Below are positions 10,901 through 20,720 of a stretch of DNA of 64,000 bases, in pieces (positions within the stretch are counted from its first letter, which is position 1; the number at the start of each line of letters is the position of its first letter). The notes under the pieces are model-generated. The model was not told where the DNA came from. It was given only the letters and a program-made list of their open reading frames with translations, and did no database searches. The stretch is taken from positions 682,001 through 746,000 of the forward strand of contig JAWRVZ010000184.1 of NCBI GenBank assembly GCA_037043235.1, given 5' to 3'. A program made the translations under genes and the position numbers. This DNA comes from Rhodeus uyekii (lineage: Eukaryota; Chordata; Actinopteri; Cypriniformes; Acheilognathidae).

Positions 10901-12476
10901 AGAGTGTTTGGCTGTAGTGTGGGCTGTGGAGAAGTGGCGTCAATATTTGGAAGGTCGGTCATTTGAAATAGTAACTGACCATGCTGCTCTTACATGGGCT
11001 TTTCAGCATCCAAAACCATCTTCACGCCTCATCCGTTGGACAATACGTCTACAAGGATTCCATTTCACTGTAAAATACAGGAAAGGACAATGCAATGTAG
11101 TTCCTGACGTATTATCTAGAATCCAAGGTCACGATGCTTCACCTGACACAATGTTCGTCGTAAACACTCCCACGACCAACACATCGTTTGTCAATATGCC
11201 GGTAGATCTCACTCAGATTGCTACATCACAGAATCAGGACCCAGAAGTTCAAGAGTTAATTCACAAGGTACAGAATCAGAGTACACCAGACGCTTCACGA
11301 GTTCATTACCTTTTGAAAAATGGATTTCTTTTCCGCAGCATACCTGATGGTCAGAAAGGACAGAAACTTCAACTGGTCATACCGGCTATTCATCAGGAAG
11401 CATTTCTACAGTACGCCCACAACAACCCACTCAGCGGGCACCTGGGAAAATTTAAAACTCTTCTAAGACTTTTAGAAACGGTATACTGGCCGAGGATTAG
11501 GGCTGATGTGTGGAAACACTGTAAAGAGTGTCACATTTGTCAAAGGTACAAACCCTCACTGACAAAGTTGTCTGGACATTTGCAAAGTATTCCGGTTGTT
11601 GAGCCTGGGTATATGATAGGGGTTGATCTCATGGGTCCTTTTCCCAAAAGTGCCAAACAAAGCGAACATCTTCTTGTTACTGTTGATTACTGTTCCAAAT
11701 GGGTAGAACTTTTTCCTTTGAGGAAAGCAAAAGCTCCACAGATAGCCAAGATTCTGATAGAAGAAATCTTCACCAGATGGGGAACCCCGGCCTATCTAGT
11801 ATCAGATCGAGGAACGCAGTTCACATCAAACCTTCTCAGTTTGATATGCAAACAGTGGGGGGTGGTTCAAAAACTGACTACAGCTTATCACCCTCAGACA
11901 AATTTGACAGAACGGGTTAATCGCAACCTGAAAACCATGATTGCATCCTATGTTGAAGAGCAACATCGCCAGTGGGATAAGTGGTTACCCGAATTCAGGT
12001 ATGCCATTAATACTGCTTGGCATGAAAGCACAGGATTTACACCAGCAGAAATAGCTCTTGGACGTAAACTCAAGGGACCAATGGAGAGAGCTTTTCAACA
12101 ACCACCCAATCCTGTTGATTCAGCGTATCCCATACTCGACAGGCAAAAACAACTCATCAGCTTAGTAAAAGAAAATGTTGAAAGGGCTCAAGCTAAGCAG
12201 AAACGGTACTACGACCAACGTCGAAAACACACACAGTTCCAGGTTGGAGATGTAGTTTGGGTACGGACTCATCCCTTATCCAGAGCAGATGAGGGATTCA
12301 TGGCTAAACTTTCTGCTAAATGGAAAGGTCCGGCGAAGATAGTTAGAAGGTTAGGTCCGGTTAATTACTCTGTAGTTTTTTTTAACGATTCGACCAACAT
12401 CGATACCTACCATGTACAGAACCTTAAGATTTGTCATGGTCACGACAATTCTTCATTTGAGCAGGGGGGTATGTAA
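7962..12476 (+). CDS. Ty3/gypsy gag-pol polyprotein
   Basis: 1504 residues in one frame without stop or frameshift, starting 39 nt after the primer site. Order: an acidic N-terminus with a six-proline run (about residue 70), a coiled-coil-like stretch (about 90-160), a gag core of the retrotransposon-gag type (about 225-385, WWMAERRNVYNWKQFKEKF), protease with D-T-G-S at about 454-457, RT with YIDD (Asp 793/794), RNase H (TDAS, Asp 940), and integrase with an H-x6-H..C-x2-C zinc site and catalytic Asp 1222, Asp 1282 and Glu 1317. A GPY/F-like module (KWKGPAKIVRRLGPVNYSV) ends the integrase. I see no CCHC zinc knuckle between gag and protease and no chromodomain. The stop codon TAA lies inside the first bases of the 3' LTR. 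Gag and Pol must be made at one ratio or separated by cleavage. Confidence 0.95.
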   Translation: MSHQGVSHTAMEGDEDVPVVDFSSEPFVVPREPLKDLINTFSDLYIDSDDESERSKDNAQDVPEDDYFPPPPPPQEMDPEVNNDPFISVKSTITHLTEQITSLEDQLTDFGQRLSDKVPFEDFENRCRIIEERMSYRLQRECDKVKKQLELCVQELGQSVVDCLKRRDRQLDQKFQTFVPASSTPITLDSKATVQLPSSRRMSENATYNVQSGRLPTQSNQTTIQYNPPVKIDFPSFSSTQDDDPIVFVERCEEYFAVRPLNNDEILASLTAVLKGTAKDWWMAERRNVYNWKQFKEKFLHSFLSEDYDDVAARRILERKQGTKESIRDFAFHYRALCLRWKKGMSEKEVVQAILRNCNPRLASLLRGTIKDVAELVRIGTQIERDLDESKRYWSQVNVEEQRKKAAVVHEPQHKPPQASTRVVQSCQNSTQHDYKNITLPIILQDRYVVAMVDTGSTFSLIQESCWRHLSQQEQYQPSEGQSFLLANGQKQTAIGKVVWKGEIHGLSVDLSLFIMQDADLTVPIILGMDFLLQTGMVLDFQKAQFSLSAKEGVMEVNTFPFHHHHRYPTMHFYLAVPSPTYGNETYMMIHKLTLQAEADQQTRQELQNLMLNWPTVCTQEIGHTNLIKHRIITTDEVPVRRRAYKVSMEKQHFIETQTQELLDKKIIQMSSSPWASAVVVVQKKDGGSRFCIDYRGLNAKTHLDAYPMPQIQDILESLSGATVFSTLDLKSGYWQLEMAPGSIQKTAFVTSSGLYEFVRLPFGLKNAAASFQRLMEHVLREIKGKCCMVYIDDIVVYSKTMTEHLKHLHQVFTCLHKAGLTLNLQKCNFIQKSLSFLGHIISDKGVETDPAKVSVVKSFPTPQSIKDVQKFLGLAGWYHRFIPLFSEKAAPLHALKLKNATWVWTEQCQQAFDTIKKDLIQAPVLISPDFNKAFRVQTDASDIGLGAVLTQETAGEEQVIAYASRLLKGAEKAYSVSEKECLAVVWAVEKWRQYLEGRSFEIVTDHAALTWAFQHPKPSSRLIRWTIRLQGFHFTVKYRKGQCNVVPDVLSRIQGHDASPDTMFVVNTPTTNTSFVNMPVDLTQIATSQNQDPEVQELIHKVQNQSTPDASRVHYLLKNGFLFRSIPDGQKGQKLQLVIPAIHQEAFLQYAHNNPLSGHLGKFKTLLRLLETVYWPRIRADVWKHCKECHICQRYKPSLTKLSGHLQSIPVVEPGYMIGVDLMGPFPKSAKQSEHLLVTVDYCSKWVELFPLRKAKAPQIAKILIEEIFTRWGTPAYLVSDRGTQFTSNLLSLICKQWGVVQKLTTAYHPQTNLTERVNRNLKTMIASYVEEQHRQWDKWLPEFRYAINTAWHESTGFTPAEIALGRKLKGPMERAFQQPPNPVDSAYPILDRQKQLISLVKENVERAQAKQKRYYDQRRKHTQFQVGDVVWVRTHPLSRADEGFMAKLSAKWKGPAKIVRRLGPVNYSVVFFNDSTNIDTYHVQNLKICHGHDNSSFEQGGM
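12459..12471 (+). other. Polypurine tract (plus-strand primer)
   Basis: gagcaggggggta sits immediately before the TG of the 3' LTR. This is the expected position for second-strand priming. It is unusual in being coding sequence: it specifies the last residues of the polyprotein. Confidence 0.75.
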
Positions 12477-13239
12477 CAACCCACAAGTTATGTTACTGTG
12501 GTATCATAGTAGTTGGTTCAGCCAACCACCAGGGGGCTCTAAGTTGTATATCTCTTACAGGATATGAGGTATATAAGTAGAGGAAAGAGAAGGTTTAGAG
12601 GAGGAAGCATGGTTTTTCATGACAGGCCAACTAGCAATGAGTCCGGATTGAGAAACCTAGGTTTCATGCTCAATCTAAAAGGACTCTTTTATATTGGTGG
12701 TTTTAAACACCACTCAATCTTTTGGAGAAAGGACTATCAAGTTCTATTAGGAGTTGAGTCCAAAGTTCGACAAGGATAGAGGGTTTCTTGAAGAAGCACA
12801 TAAGACATTCATGGGAAACTTTACAATGAACTGTAACTGATTTAAACATCAACATCAACATCGCCGCCGCCATCATCGTCATGATTGATTTCTCTATGAA
12901 CAATGGACACTTCTTCATAGAGGAACATTGAGGGGTACTTTAATAATGGCTGATAAGTTTATTTTTCATTTGAAACATATGTTGGGTTATTATTGATTGT
13001 GTTTTGTATTTACTCTTTATTGTTTGATTCTTCATTGTTTTGTTTCAAAGATGTATTCAAATCGTTTATCTTTAATTTGTTTTGGTTAAAGTCAGTATCC
13101 ATTATAAACACTTTGGTTGGTTTAAGAGATTTTTGTGGTTAAGGCTGGTTAATTTATTCAAGGTGCATTTACATGGTTGGTGGGCCCCTCCCTTAAATTT
13201 ATTATAACAGTTACTTTTAAAATAAGAGTGGACAGTTAT
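12472..13239 (+). repeat. 3' LTR of the gypsy element
   Basis: Identical by eye to the 5' LTR over 768 bp. Its first five bases, TGTAA, contain the gag-pol stop codon. The ACTAT target duplication follows at 13240-13244. Confidence 0.93.
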
Positions 13240-13280
13240 ACTATGTAGGAAAAAAGGTGTTCTTCACAGAATGCATTGAT

Positions 13281-13322
<42 letters not shown>

Positions 13323-14050
13323 TTGTATTTATATAGCGCCTTACAACAACCAAAAGGTGCACAAGGCGCATTCCAATACAAACATCAAACGACAACATAA
13401 CAAAGACAGCAAAGTAGAGAAATGGGATCACAATCAAGTCCAAAAGCTATGTGTTAAAAACTTGATTAAAAAAGTGGGGTTTCAGCTGTGATTTGAAAAC
13501 ACTCAGCACTGTGATGCAACGGAGGTGCACAGGGAGTGCATTCCACAGCTTTGGTCCTTGAACACTAAATGACCGTCCTCCAAACCTTTTATACCTGTAT
13601 GTCAAAGTAACCAGAGAAATATGTTCTGAGTGTTCTGGATGGGTGATGTATTTTTTGTACTAATTCAGTGAGGTGTACTGGGGCCAAACCATGGATGGCC
13701 TTGAACACAAACAATAGGACTTTATACTCAACCCTAAAGTGCACTGGGAGCCAGTGAAGCGAGTGGAGGGCAGGGGTGATGTGTGACCATTTCGATGTAT
13801 TAGAGAGAAGACGTGCTGCTGCGTTTTGTACCAGTTGAAGGCGACTGATGAGCGATATATTTAGTCCAGTGTGGAGGGCATTACAGTAGTCGATGCTCGA
13901 GCTGATGAAGGCATGAATTGCTTTTTCAAGGTCGGCTCTGGACAAAAAATATTTGACCTTACTAAGAAGTCTTAGCTGGTAAAAACTTGCCTTAACTACT
14001 GCACCAATCTGTTTATCGCAGGTTTTTGTCCAAGATAACACCCAGGTTAC
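13281..14050 (-). mobile_element. L2-type LINE A, 3' part
   Basis: Read on the minus strand, this encodes the C-terminal part of an L2/CR1-group reverse transcriptase (NLGVILD, then a C-NALHTGL..LVQNAAARLL block, then SLHWLPV..R). A 3' UTR follows, ending gcgctatataaat before a (TTGA)n tail at 13281-13320. Such short-tandem tails are usual for L2/CR1-group LINEs. The open frame is 13589-14041; upstream stops break it. The missing upstream part of the same LINE resumes at 18505, because LINE B has inserted here. Confidence 0.8.
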
Positions 14051-14061
14051 GCACAGTTGGA
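14051..14061. repeat. Probable target duplication of LINE B, left
   Basis: gcacagttgga here matches gcactgttgga at 18494-18504 with one mismatch. The two flank LINE B at the point where LINE A is split. Confidence 0.6.
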
Positions 14062-15501
14062 GTGTACTTATGTAGCACTTTTTACAATACAGATTGTTTC
14101 AAAGCAGATTTAAAGTGGTCACAGGAAAACATTATAAACAAAGTTTGGTTGGCTGAACGGCAGCCTTAAAAGAGCAGGCGAATTACTATAATTGATGAAT
14201 ATTAAGTGTTAAGTTTTGATTATTGATTGATTTGATTGATTGATTGACAGTTTGATTATTATATTGATAACAATTCAAGTCCAATTTGGTCTGATTAGAC
14301 ATGGGTTCATGATCTTCACGGGGAGAGTTCCCAGCTGACCTAAATTATGAAGCCTAACAATCATTTTACATGATTTGGATTAAAAATATATGCATTGTGT
14401 GTTATGCCATGTTTCTAGCTTTAGTCTAGATGTAAACTGACAGAGTTTGTCTGCTTCCCGAACTGTATTAGGAAGACTGTTCCAGAGTTTAGGAGCTAAA
14501 TAGGAAAAGGATCGACCACCAGCAGTTGACTTTGATATTCTAGGTATTATAAGCTGGTCAGTATTTTGGGATCGCAATAGACGTGAAGGACTATAATGTG
14601 TTAAGATATCACTCAAGTACTGTGGAGCTAAACCATTTAATGCTTTGTAAGTAATTAGCAAGATTTTAAAATGTATTCGGTGATTAATAGGAAGCCAGTG
14701 CAGGTTTGACAGAACTGGGCTAATATTCTTATATTTCCTGGTTCTAGTAAGAACTCGAGCTGCTGCATTTTGGACCAGCTGGAATTTGTTTATTAAGCGT
14801 GCAGGGCAACCACCTAGTAGAGCATTACAATAATCTAGCCTTGAACTCAAGAACGCATGAACTAACTTTTCCGCATTTGTCTTAGAGAGCATATGTCGCA
14901 ATTTAGATATATTTTTAAGATGGAAGAATGCCGTTTTACAGATGCTAGAGACGTGGCTTTCAAATGAAAGATTGTCATCAAAGAGCACACCCAGGTTTCT
15001 AACTGACGACGAAGACTTGACAGAATAGCCATCGAGGGTTAGGCAGTAGTCTAGATTATTACGTGCGGAACTTTGGTTTTAATAATTAGAATCTCTGTTT
15101 TTTCAGAATTAAGCAGTAGAAAGTTATTAGTCATCAAATTTTTTATATCAGTTATGCATTCTGAATCTTGAATCTTGTACAGGGTGAAAAGCAATGGTCC
15201 TAGTTCTGAACCTTGAGGAACTCCATACTGAACCCGTGATCGATATGAAATCTTCTCATTTATTGCTACAAACTGATAACGGTCAGATAAGTATGATTTG
15301 AACCAGGCTAATGCAATTCCACTAATGCCAACATTGTTTTCAAGTCTATTTAGAAGGATTTTGTGGTTGATTGTATCAAATGCAGCACTATGGTCCAGTA
15401 ACACTAACAGAGAGATACAACCACGATCGGATGATAAGAGCAAATCATTTTTAACTCTAATGAGAGCAGTCTCAGTTTTATGATATGGTCTAAATCCTGA
15501 C
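14062..15501 (-). mobile_element. L2-type LINE B, 3' part
   Basis: The minus strand runs from the RT core (SGFRPYHKTETALI, AAFDTINH, YGVPQGSELGPLLF; frame to 15051) to the RT C-terminal domain (frame 14380-14988, ending in a PKLWNSLP block) and a 3' UTR with a short TGATT-rich stretch. The segment that should hold the catalytic YADD box between GPLLF and DIKNLMTNNF is absent, so the copy is dead. The 5' part continues at 16730-18493 beyond an inserted LTR element. Confidence 0.8.
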
Positions 15502-15765
15502 TGATTGAGAATGAGCGACACCTGCGAGCCATCGGTCTCTCGTCTCACGGAGGAGCGGAGGCTTAAAAGGAGGAGCGACGACAGTGAAGACGAGAGAGGA
15601 CCAGGCCTGGATTTTATGTTGTGTTTTATGTGGGCGGCAGTCGACCGCGAGGGGCTGCCGCCATTACTTTCGTTTTGTATTTATGTTTTATTTTGATTAT
15701 TAAAGTGTGTTTAAATGTCTGCCGGTTCCCGCCTCCTTCCTGCCTGAATGTTTAACTCCGTTACA
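15502..15765 (+). repeat. Left LTR of the small LTR element
   Basis: It runs from TGATTGAGAATGAG to CTCCGTTACA (TG..CA ends). 'attaaagtgtg' about 60 bp before the end resembles a polyadenylation signal. Confidence 0.88.
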
Positions 15766-15766
15766 C

Positions 15767-15784
15767 TGGTGCCGAAACCCGGGA
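15767..15784 (+). other. Primer-binding site, tRNA-Phe type
   Basis: TGGTGCCGAAACCCGGGA starts 1 nt after the LTR. It is an 18/18 complement of the 3' end of vertebrate tRNA-Phe plus CCA. Confidence 0.88.
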
Positions 15785-16465
15785 GGTTGGAGGGAAACGC
15801 TGTCGGAGAGCCCTCGCTGCTGGGAGGACTCGCGGTGCTGCGGAGGTCGGGCAGCGCGAGAGGGTGAAAACCGCGAGTGTCTGCCCGAGGCGGTGGTGCT
15901 GGAGCGAGAGAGGATCGACTAGGACGGCGAGCTAGAGACCGCGCTCCTGGGACGAGGTGGGAGGCTGCCGTCTGCGAGGGAGCGGAGGAGTCGCCCCGTT
16001 TGCCAGCGCGCCGAAAGCCTGCTGCCGTCCGCCATGCTGGGGAGGAGCAGGAAACGGGGGAGGAGCTGCCGGCTGCCCTCGAGAGGAGTCGTCGCCGGCC
16101 TCCAGGAGGCGGAGGAGCGCCAAGCCGTCCAGCGATCAGCGTCCAGTGCCACCGCATGGTGCCGCGAGGAAGTCTCTCGGTCAGTTGAGGACCGAGAGTC
16201 AGCGTGTCTGGGAACCGGACCAAGATTTTTTTTTTCTCTCTTTCTTTTTCCTCTCTCCCCTCTTTCGTCGCTGTCGCTCCTCTTGTCTCCATTTCCTTTT
16301 CCCTCGCCTCGTCTGTCCTTACCCCCAGGTACCACGGCCGCCGTGGGGGGGGGGGGGGTAGAGCGCAGTCTCGGGAGTACCCCCCGGCCTGCGAAGGGCG
16401 TTGGGGGTATGTGGCGAGCAGGGCGGGGTCGAGGGACCGTGAGAGCGTCACGAGAGCCGGTGGCA

Positions 16466-16729
16466 TGATTGAGAATGAGCGACACCTGCGAGCCATCGGT
16501 TTCTCGTCTCACGGAGGAGCGGAGGCTTAAAAGGAGGAGCGATGACAGTGAAGACGAGAGAGGACCAGGCCTGGATTTTATGTTGTGTTTTATGTGGGCG
16601 GCAGTCGACCGCGAGGGGCTGCCGCCATTACTTTCGTTTTGTATTTATGTTTTATTTTGATTATTAAAGTGTGTTTAAATGTCTGCCGGTTCCCGCCTCC
16701 TTCCTCCCTGAACGTTTAACTCTGTTACA
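16466..16729 (+). repeat. Right LTR of the small LTR element
   Basis: Same length and ends as the left LTR, with about five substitutions (for example ggtttctcg for ggtctctcg, and tcctccctgaacg for tcctgcctgaatg). Confidence 0.88.
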
Positions 16730-18493
16730 GCTAGCTTAAAGGTTTTTGGTACGTATCCAAATGACAAAGATGAATTAATAATATTAAGAAGAGAATCTAT
16801 GATTTCTGGAAGCATCTCTTTCAGTAGCTTAGTATTGGGTCTAGCATACATGTTGTTGATTTTGATGGTTTAGACAATTCTTCCTACCCAAGAGCAATGA
16901 AGGAGTGAAATTTTTCTTCAGGGACACTCAAATTTACTGTATTTTGTGATATTGTAGTAGACAGTTGCATGGTTATAACTTTCTCTCTAATGTTATGAAT
17001 TTTGCAAGTAAAGAAGTCCATGAAGTCATTACTGCTGTGGTGTTTTAAAGCATCTGGGGTTGAGGCTTTATTTCTTGTTAGTTTAGTCACTGTATCAAAT
17101 AAATACCTAGGGTTGTATTTGTTTTCTTCTAAGAGGGTAGAAAAGTAAGCAGATCTAGCTGATTTTAAAACCTTTCTGAATGCAATAGAGCTGTCTTTCC
17201 ATGAAATGCAAAAAAAACCTCAAGCTAAGTTGTTTTCCAGCTCCGCTCCATTTTTCTAGCTGCTCTCTTGAGGGTCTGTGCTCTCTTCTGGCTGCTCTCT
17301 TGATGGTGTGTTCGTTGTACCATGGTGTTGGACTATTTTCTTTCATCTTCTTTAAGCTCAACGGAGCAACAGTGTCTAAAGTGCTGGAAAAGAGAGAGTT
17401 AATAGGCTAGGCTATCTGGGATGTTAAGTAGATAAAACTGATCAGGAAGATTATTTATAAAGCTATCTTTTGTGTTAGGAGTGATAGTTCTGCTATATTT
17501 ATAACAGGGAGTTAGTTTTTCAACTTTGGCTAAGGGTAATCTACACACAACTAAGTAATAATCTGAGATGTCATCGCTCTGCTGCAGAATTTGAACAGTA
17601 TCAACATTGATCCCATACGACAATATTACGGTAGATCTAAAGTATGATTATGAGAATGAGTGGGTTCTGATACAACTCGAATAGAGTTTAAAATGTCTGT
17701 AAATGCCAATCCCAATGCATCTTTTTCATTATCTACATGGATATTAAAATCACCGACAATTATGACTTTATCTGCAGACATTACTAAGTCTGAGGGAAAA
17801 TCAGCAAATTCTTTGATAAAGTCTGTATGGTGCCCTGGTGGCCTGTATAGAATAGCCAGTACAAAAGTTAAACAGGAATTATTACTTGCACTAGATAATT
17901 TTACATTAAGAAACATTATTTTTATGAATTATATTTCAAATTAGACTTTTGAGCAGTACTGATCGTGTTACTATAAATTACAGCAACACCTCCTTTACCT
18001 TTCAGATGAGGCTCATGTTTATAACAGTAATCTTGAGGGGTGGACTCATTTAAAGTAATATAATCATCTGGTTTTAGCCAGGTTTCGGTCAAACACAGCA
18101 CATCTAGTTTATGATCTGTAATCATATCATTTACAATAAGTGCTTTTGAGGAAAGGGATCGTATATTCAGTAACCCAAGCTTTATCATTTGTTCATTTGT
18201 GTTATATCCATTCTTAGTTGTTTGTAAATCAATAAAATTTTTACCCTTAAACGGTTTTGAGAGTTTTTTGTATTTGCTAATTCGGGGAACAGACACAGTC
18301 TCTATAGGATATCTAGGAGAAAGAGTCTCTGTGTGTTGTTATTTATCTGACCTCTGTGACGTGAAACAGCTAGCAGACGGTCGGTTTAGCCAGTTTGTCT
18401 GCTTCCTGACCTGGGCCCCAGTTAGTCAAGGTTTAGCTCTAAGACTATGTGCCAAATTACTAGATAGAAGAGCGGCACCATCCCAGCATAAAA
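16730..18493 (-). mobile_element. L2-type LINE B, 5' part (endonuclease)
   Basis: The minus strand encodes an AP-endonuclease domain in several frames: LLNIRSLSSKA and LCLTETWLKPDD at 17922-18296, YRPPG and IVGDFNIHVD at 17626-17916, and the endonuclease C-terminus at 17399-17623. A linker follows, then the start of the RT (KLLKEMLPEIIDSLLNI near 16780-16860), stopping at the LTR element. Stops and frameshifts show decay. The LINE 5' region extends to the target duplication at 18494-18504. Confidence 0.78.
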
Positions 18494-18504
18494 GCACTGT
18501 TGGA

Positions 18505-18850
18505 TGAATCTGGGCTGAACAGGATGTACTCAGTGTTTTCTTAATTTAAATGAAGGAAATTCTGGGAAAGCCACTTTTTGATGTCCTGAAGACAATTATG
18601 GAGAGGATCAGAATACTCAATCACAAGAAGGTAGATCTGGAGGTCGTCGGCGTAGAAATGAAAATGAACGTTGTGGAGATGAGTTGACCAAGTGGCAGCA
18701 TGTAGAGTGAAAGCAAAATAGGACAGAAAATTGAACCCTGTGGCACTCCAGATGACATAGGGGCAACTGAGGAGGAAAAGTCATTGAGCATTACTAAAAA
18801 TGCTCTATTTCTATTAGTGAGGTATGAGGAGAACCAGTTTATCTTTAGAT
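18505..18850 (-). mobile_element. L2-type LINE A, 5' truncated part
   Basis: The minus strand reads NWFSSYLTNR, then a SGVPQGSI block, then QNFLHLN, with stops. These are the RT segments just upstream of what is found at 13281-14050, so the two pieces are halves of one LINE split by LINE B. The 5' end near 18850 is a truncation, usual for LINEs. Confidence 0.7.
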
Positions 18851-20221
18851 TTGTCTCCAGACTTGGAATAAGTCATATGAAGGACTTTTATGAGATTTTG
18901 TTCTTTTTAGAATTTGTGTGGTTACTGTACTGATTGTATAGAAAAAGATCAGCTTGGAAATTTTGCACATTCTGCTTTTGTGTTTCATGAAAGAACAGCA
19001 CACAGGTTTGTAATGAAAAGAGGGCAATTAATTGAGAGGATTTCACATACATTAGAAAAACCTAATCTGTATATATTTAAGACATCAATGTTAAATAATG
19101 CAGCGTCTCAGTGACATTAGAATTTTATCGCACAGTCTCTTGTAATTTCTGACCTTCCCATGCACAAATATACATTATTTGAAAAAACTGCAGGGACGGA
19201 GCTCAGTTTTTAATAATAAGTTGTTAATTATGCATTCCAGACTGTTTCAAAGTAGCTGCACAGAAAAAGGGGAACAAACACATAAACATAATCAATGGAC
19301 GGAAAATGATAGAAACAAATTCTATCTGTAAAGTTTCTCTTAAAAAGCAACATTGCCATTATTCAGTTCAGCATTGATGATGATAAAGCAGCTTGTTTTA
19401 CTTTTGCTTGCAGTGACTAGACCAAAACGTCTCTTGCAAGATTATTTATTTTAACTTCACCAATCTCCTCAAACAAGGTGAATGGGTTCAAAATTGAAGA
19501 AGAAAAAGTAACAATACATGATACTTGGTATAGGAAAAACATTTTGGCTGCAGTCTAAACAAACATCTTCCATTAGAGTAATCCCTATTCCTAATGCTGC
19601 CCTCTTCCACCTTTATAAACAAGGCTCCTCTCACATATTCAAATGGCCCGATGGAAACAATATTTCAATCAAAGACAGTATACAACATGACAATACTGGG
19701 ACCTTTTCTGTCACATTCATAAAACATTCTCTCCAACATGTCTGCAACAAACATTTCAAAGAAATGCTTTCCATCTAAAAACACTCTGAATGGTATTTAA
19801 CCAGCATCTGTTAAACATTTGTTTGCAGTTACAGTATAATCCAGGGTTATAATTGCATTACTAGCATTTCACAGTAGGGCTTTTCTTGTATCTAACTTAA
19901 TAGATTATTCAATGGAGTTTCTTGATTTGGTTTGATCTGTCCTGCTGTACTAGCGGTTTGTGTTGTAAGTTTATTTTGTAAAATTGGTTTATGTTGTAAG
20001 TGTTTATATTATTTGTTGAGTGTCAAGTATTATTATTTGTTTGTATGTCAAGTATTGATGTCTGTGTTGATGCTTGCAAGATGATATGACGTCTTTCAAA
20101 GATGAATCTCAGCAGCTTCATTGTACTTCATTGTTGTGAAAGATCTACAAACATTTATGATACTGTCAATATAAATGATCTTTAGAAAATTTGTAACAGA
20201 AGACAGAAAGATTAATATTAG
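18851..20221. other. Intergenic sequence, nothing seen
   Basis: AT-rich with only short frames. I recognise no gene, RNA or repeat. Confidence 0.4.
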
Positions 20222-20463
20222 TTAATGGATAGTTCACCCAAAAATGAGAATTCTGTAATCATTTACTAACCCTTGTGTTTTTTCCAAACCTCTATTCATT
20301 TCTTTCTTCTGCTGAACACAGAAGAAGATATTCTGAAGCATGTTTGTAACCAAAATAGTTGCAAAATAGTAGGAAAAAATTACTATGAATGGACAAGGCT
20401 GCCCCCAAATATTTTTTTTTTATTTAAATTATCAAATTATTTTTGGGTGAACAATCCCTTTAA
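20222..20463. mobile_element. MITE with GGATAGTTCACCC-type ends
   Basis: The left end ttaatggatagttcacccaa and right end ttgggtgaacaatccctttaa are imperfect inverted copies of the very common cyprinid MITE end TTAAAGGGATAGTTCACCC. The interior keeps the 'gaacacagaagaagatattctgaag' arm. No clear target duplication. Confidence 0.75.
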
Positions 20464-20567
20464 GAAACGTTTACCTGTACGAGTAGATTAAAAACAAGGG
20501 ACTGTTAAAAGGCTAGTTGTTGCACATGTTTCTTCAGTGGTATCTCAGCATGGTGAATTTAAGTTTC

Positions 20568-20720
20568 TTAAAAGGATAGTGTCCAAAAATGAAATTTCTG
20601 TCATCATGTCATTGCAATGTTGTGGCAGATATTTTAACTGTTATAACTGCTTTTATGCAATGAATGTCATTGGGGTCCAAAGCAACATTCGACTTTCACT
20701 GTTTTATGCAGAAGAAATAA
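20568..20720. mobile_element. Degraded second copy of the same MITE
   Basis: ttaaaaggatagtgtccaaaaatg, then tctgtcatcatg, are one end of the same family 100 bp downstream. The other end is not recognisable. Confidence 0.5.

Larger units (their letters stand above)
7133..13239 (+). mobile_element. Intact Ty3/gypsy LTR retrotransposon
   Basis: A complete element of 6107 bp: 768-bp LTRs at 7133-7900 and 12472-13239, primer-binding site at 7905, a single gag-pol frame at 7962-12476, a G-rich polypurine tract just before the 3' LTR, and a 5-bp target duplication. A line-by-line comparison found no difference between the LTRs, so the insertion is very recent. There is no envelope frame. Protease, RT, RNase H, integrase order marks it as Ty3/gypsy. 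With intact LTRs, primer site and frame it could be transposition-competent; that is inference. Confidence 0.95.
15502..16729 (+). mobile_element. Small non-autonomous LTR element
   Basis: Two 264-bp LTRs enclose a 700-bp interior with a tRNA-Phe primer site but no gag or pol. The interior is GC-rich, with a pyrimidine tract (16227-16300) and a G run (16346-16357). LTRs differ at about five positions by eye, so it is younger than the LINE it sits in but older than the 7.1-kb gypsy. Flanking 5-mers (ctgac / gctag) do not match, and part of the LINE RT is missing at the insertion point. It would need enzymes from an autonomous gypsy relative. Confidence 0.88.

Noticed and set aside
15711..16512. 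Long minus-strand frames (261 and 197 codons) and overlapping plus-strand frames
   Set aside because: They lie in the GC-rich interior of the small LTR element where stops are rare. Composition is Arg/Pro/Ser-biased in every frame and no domain is recognisable.
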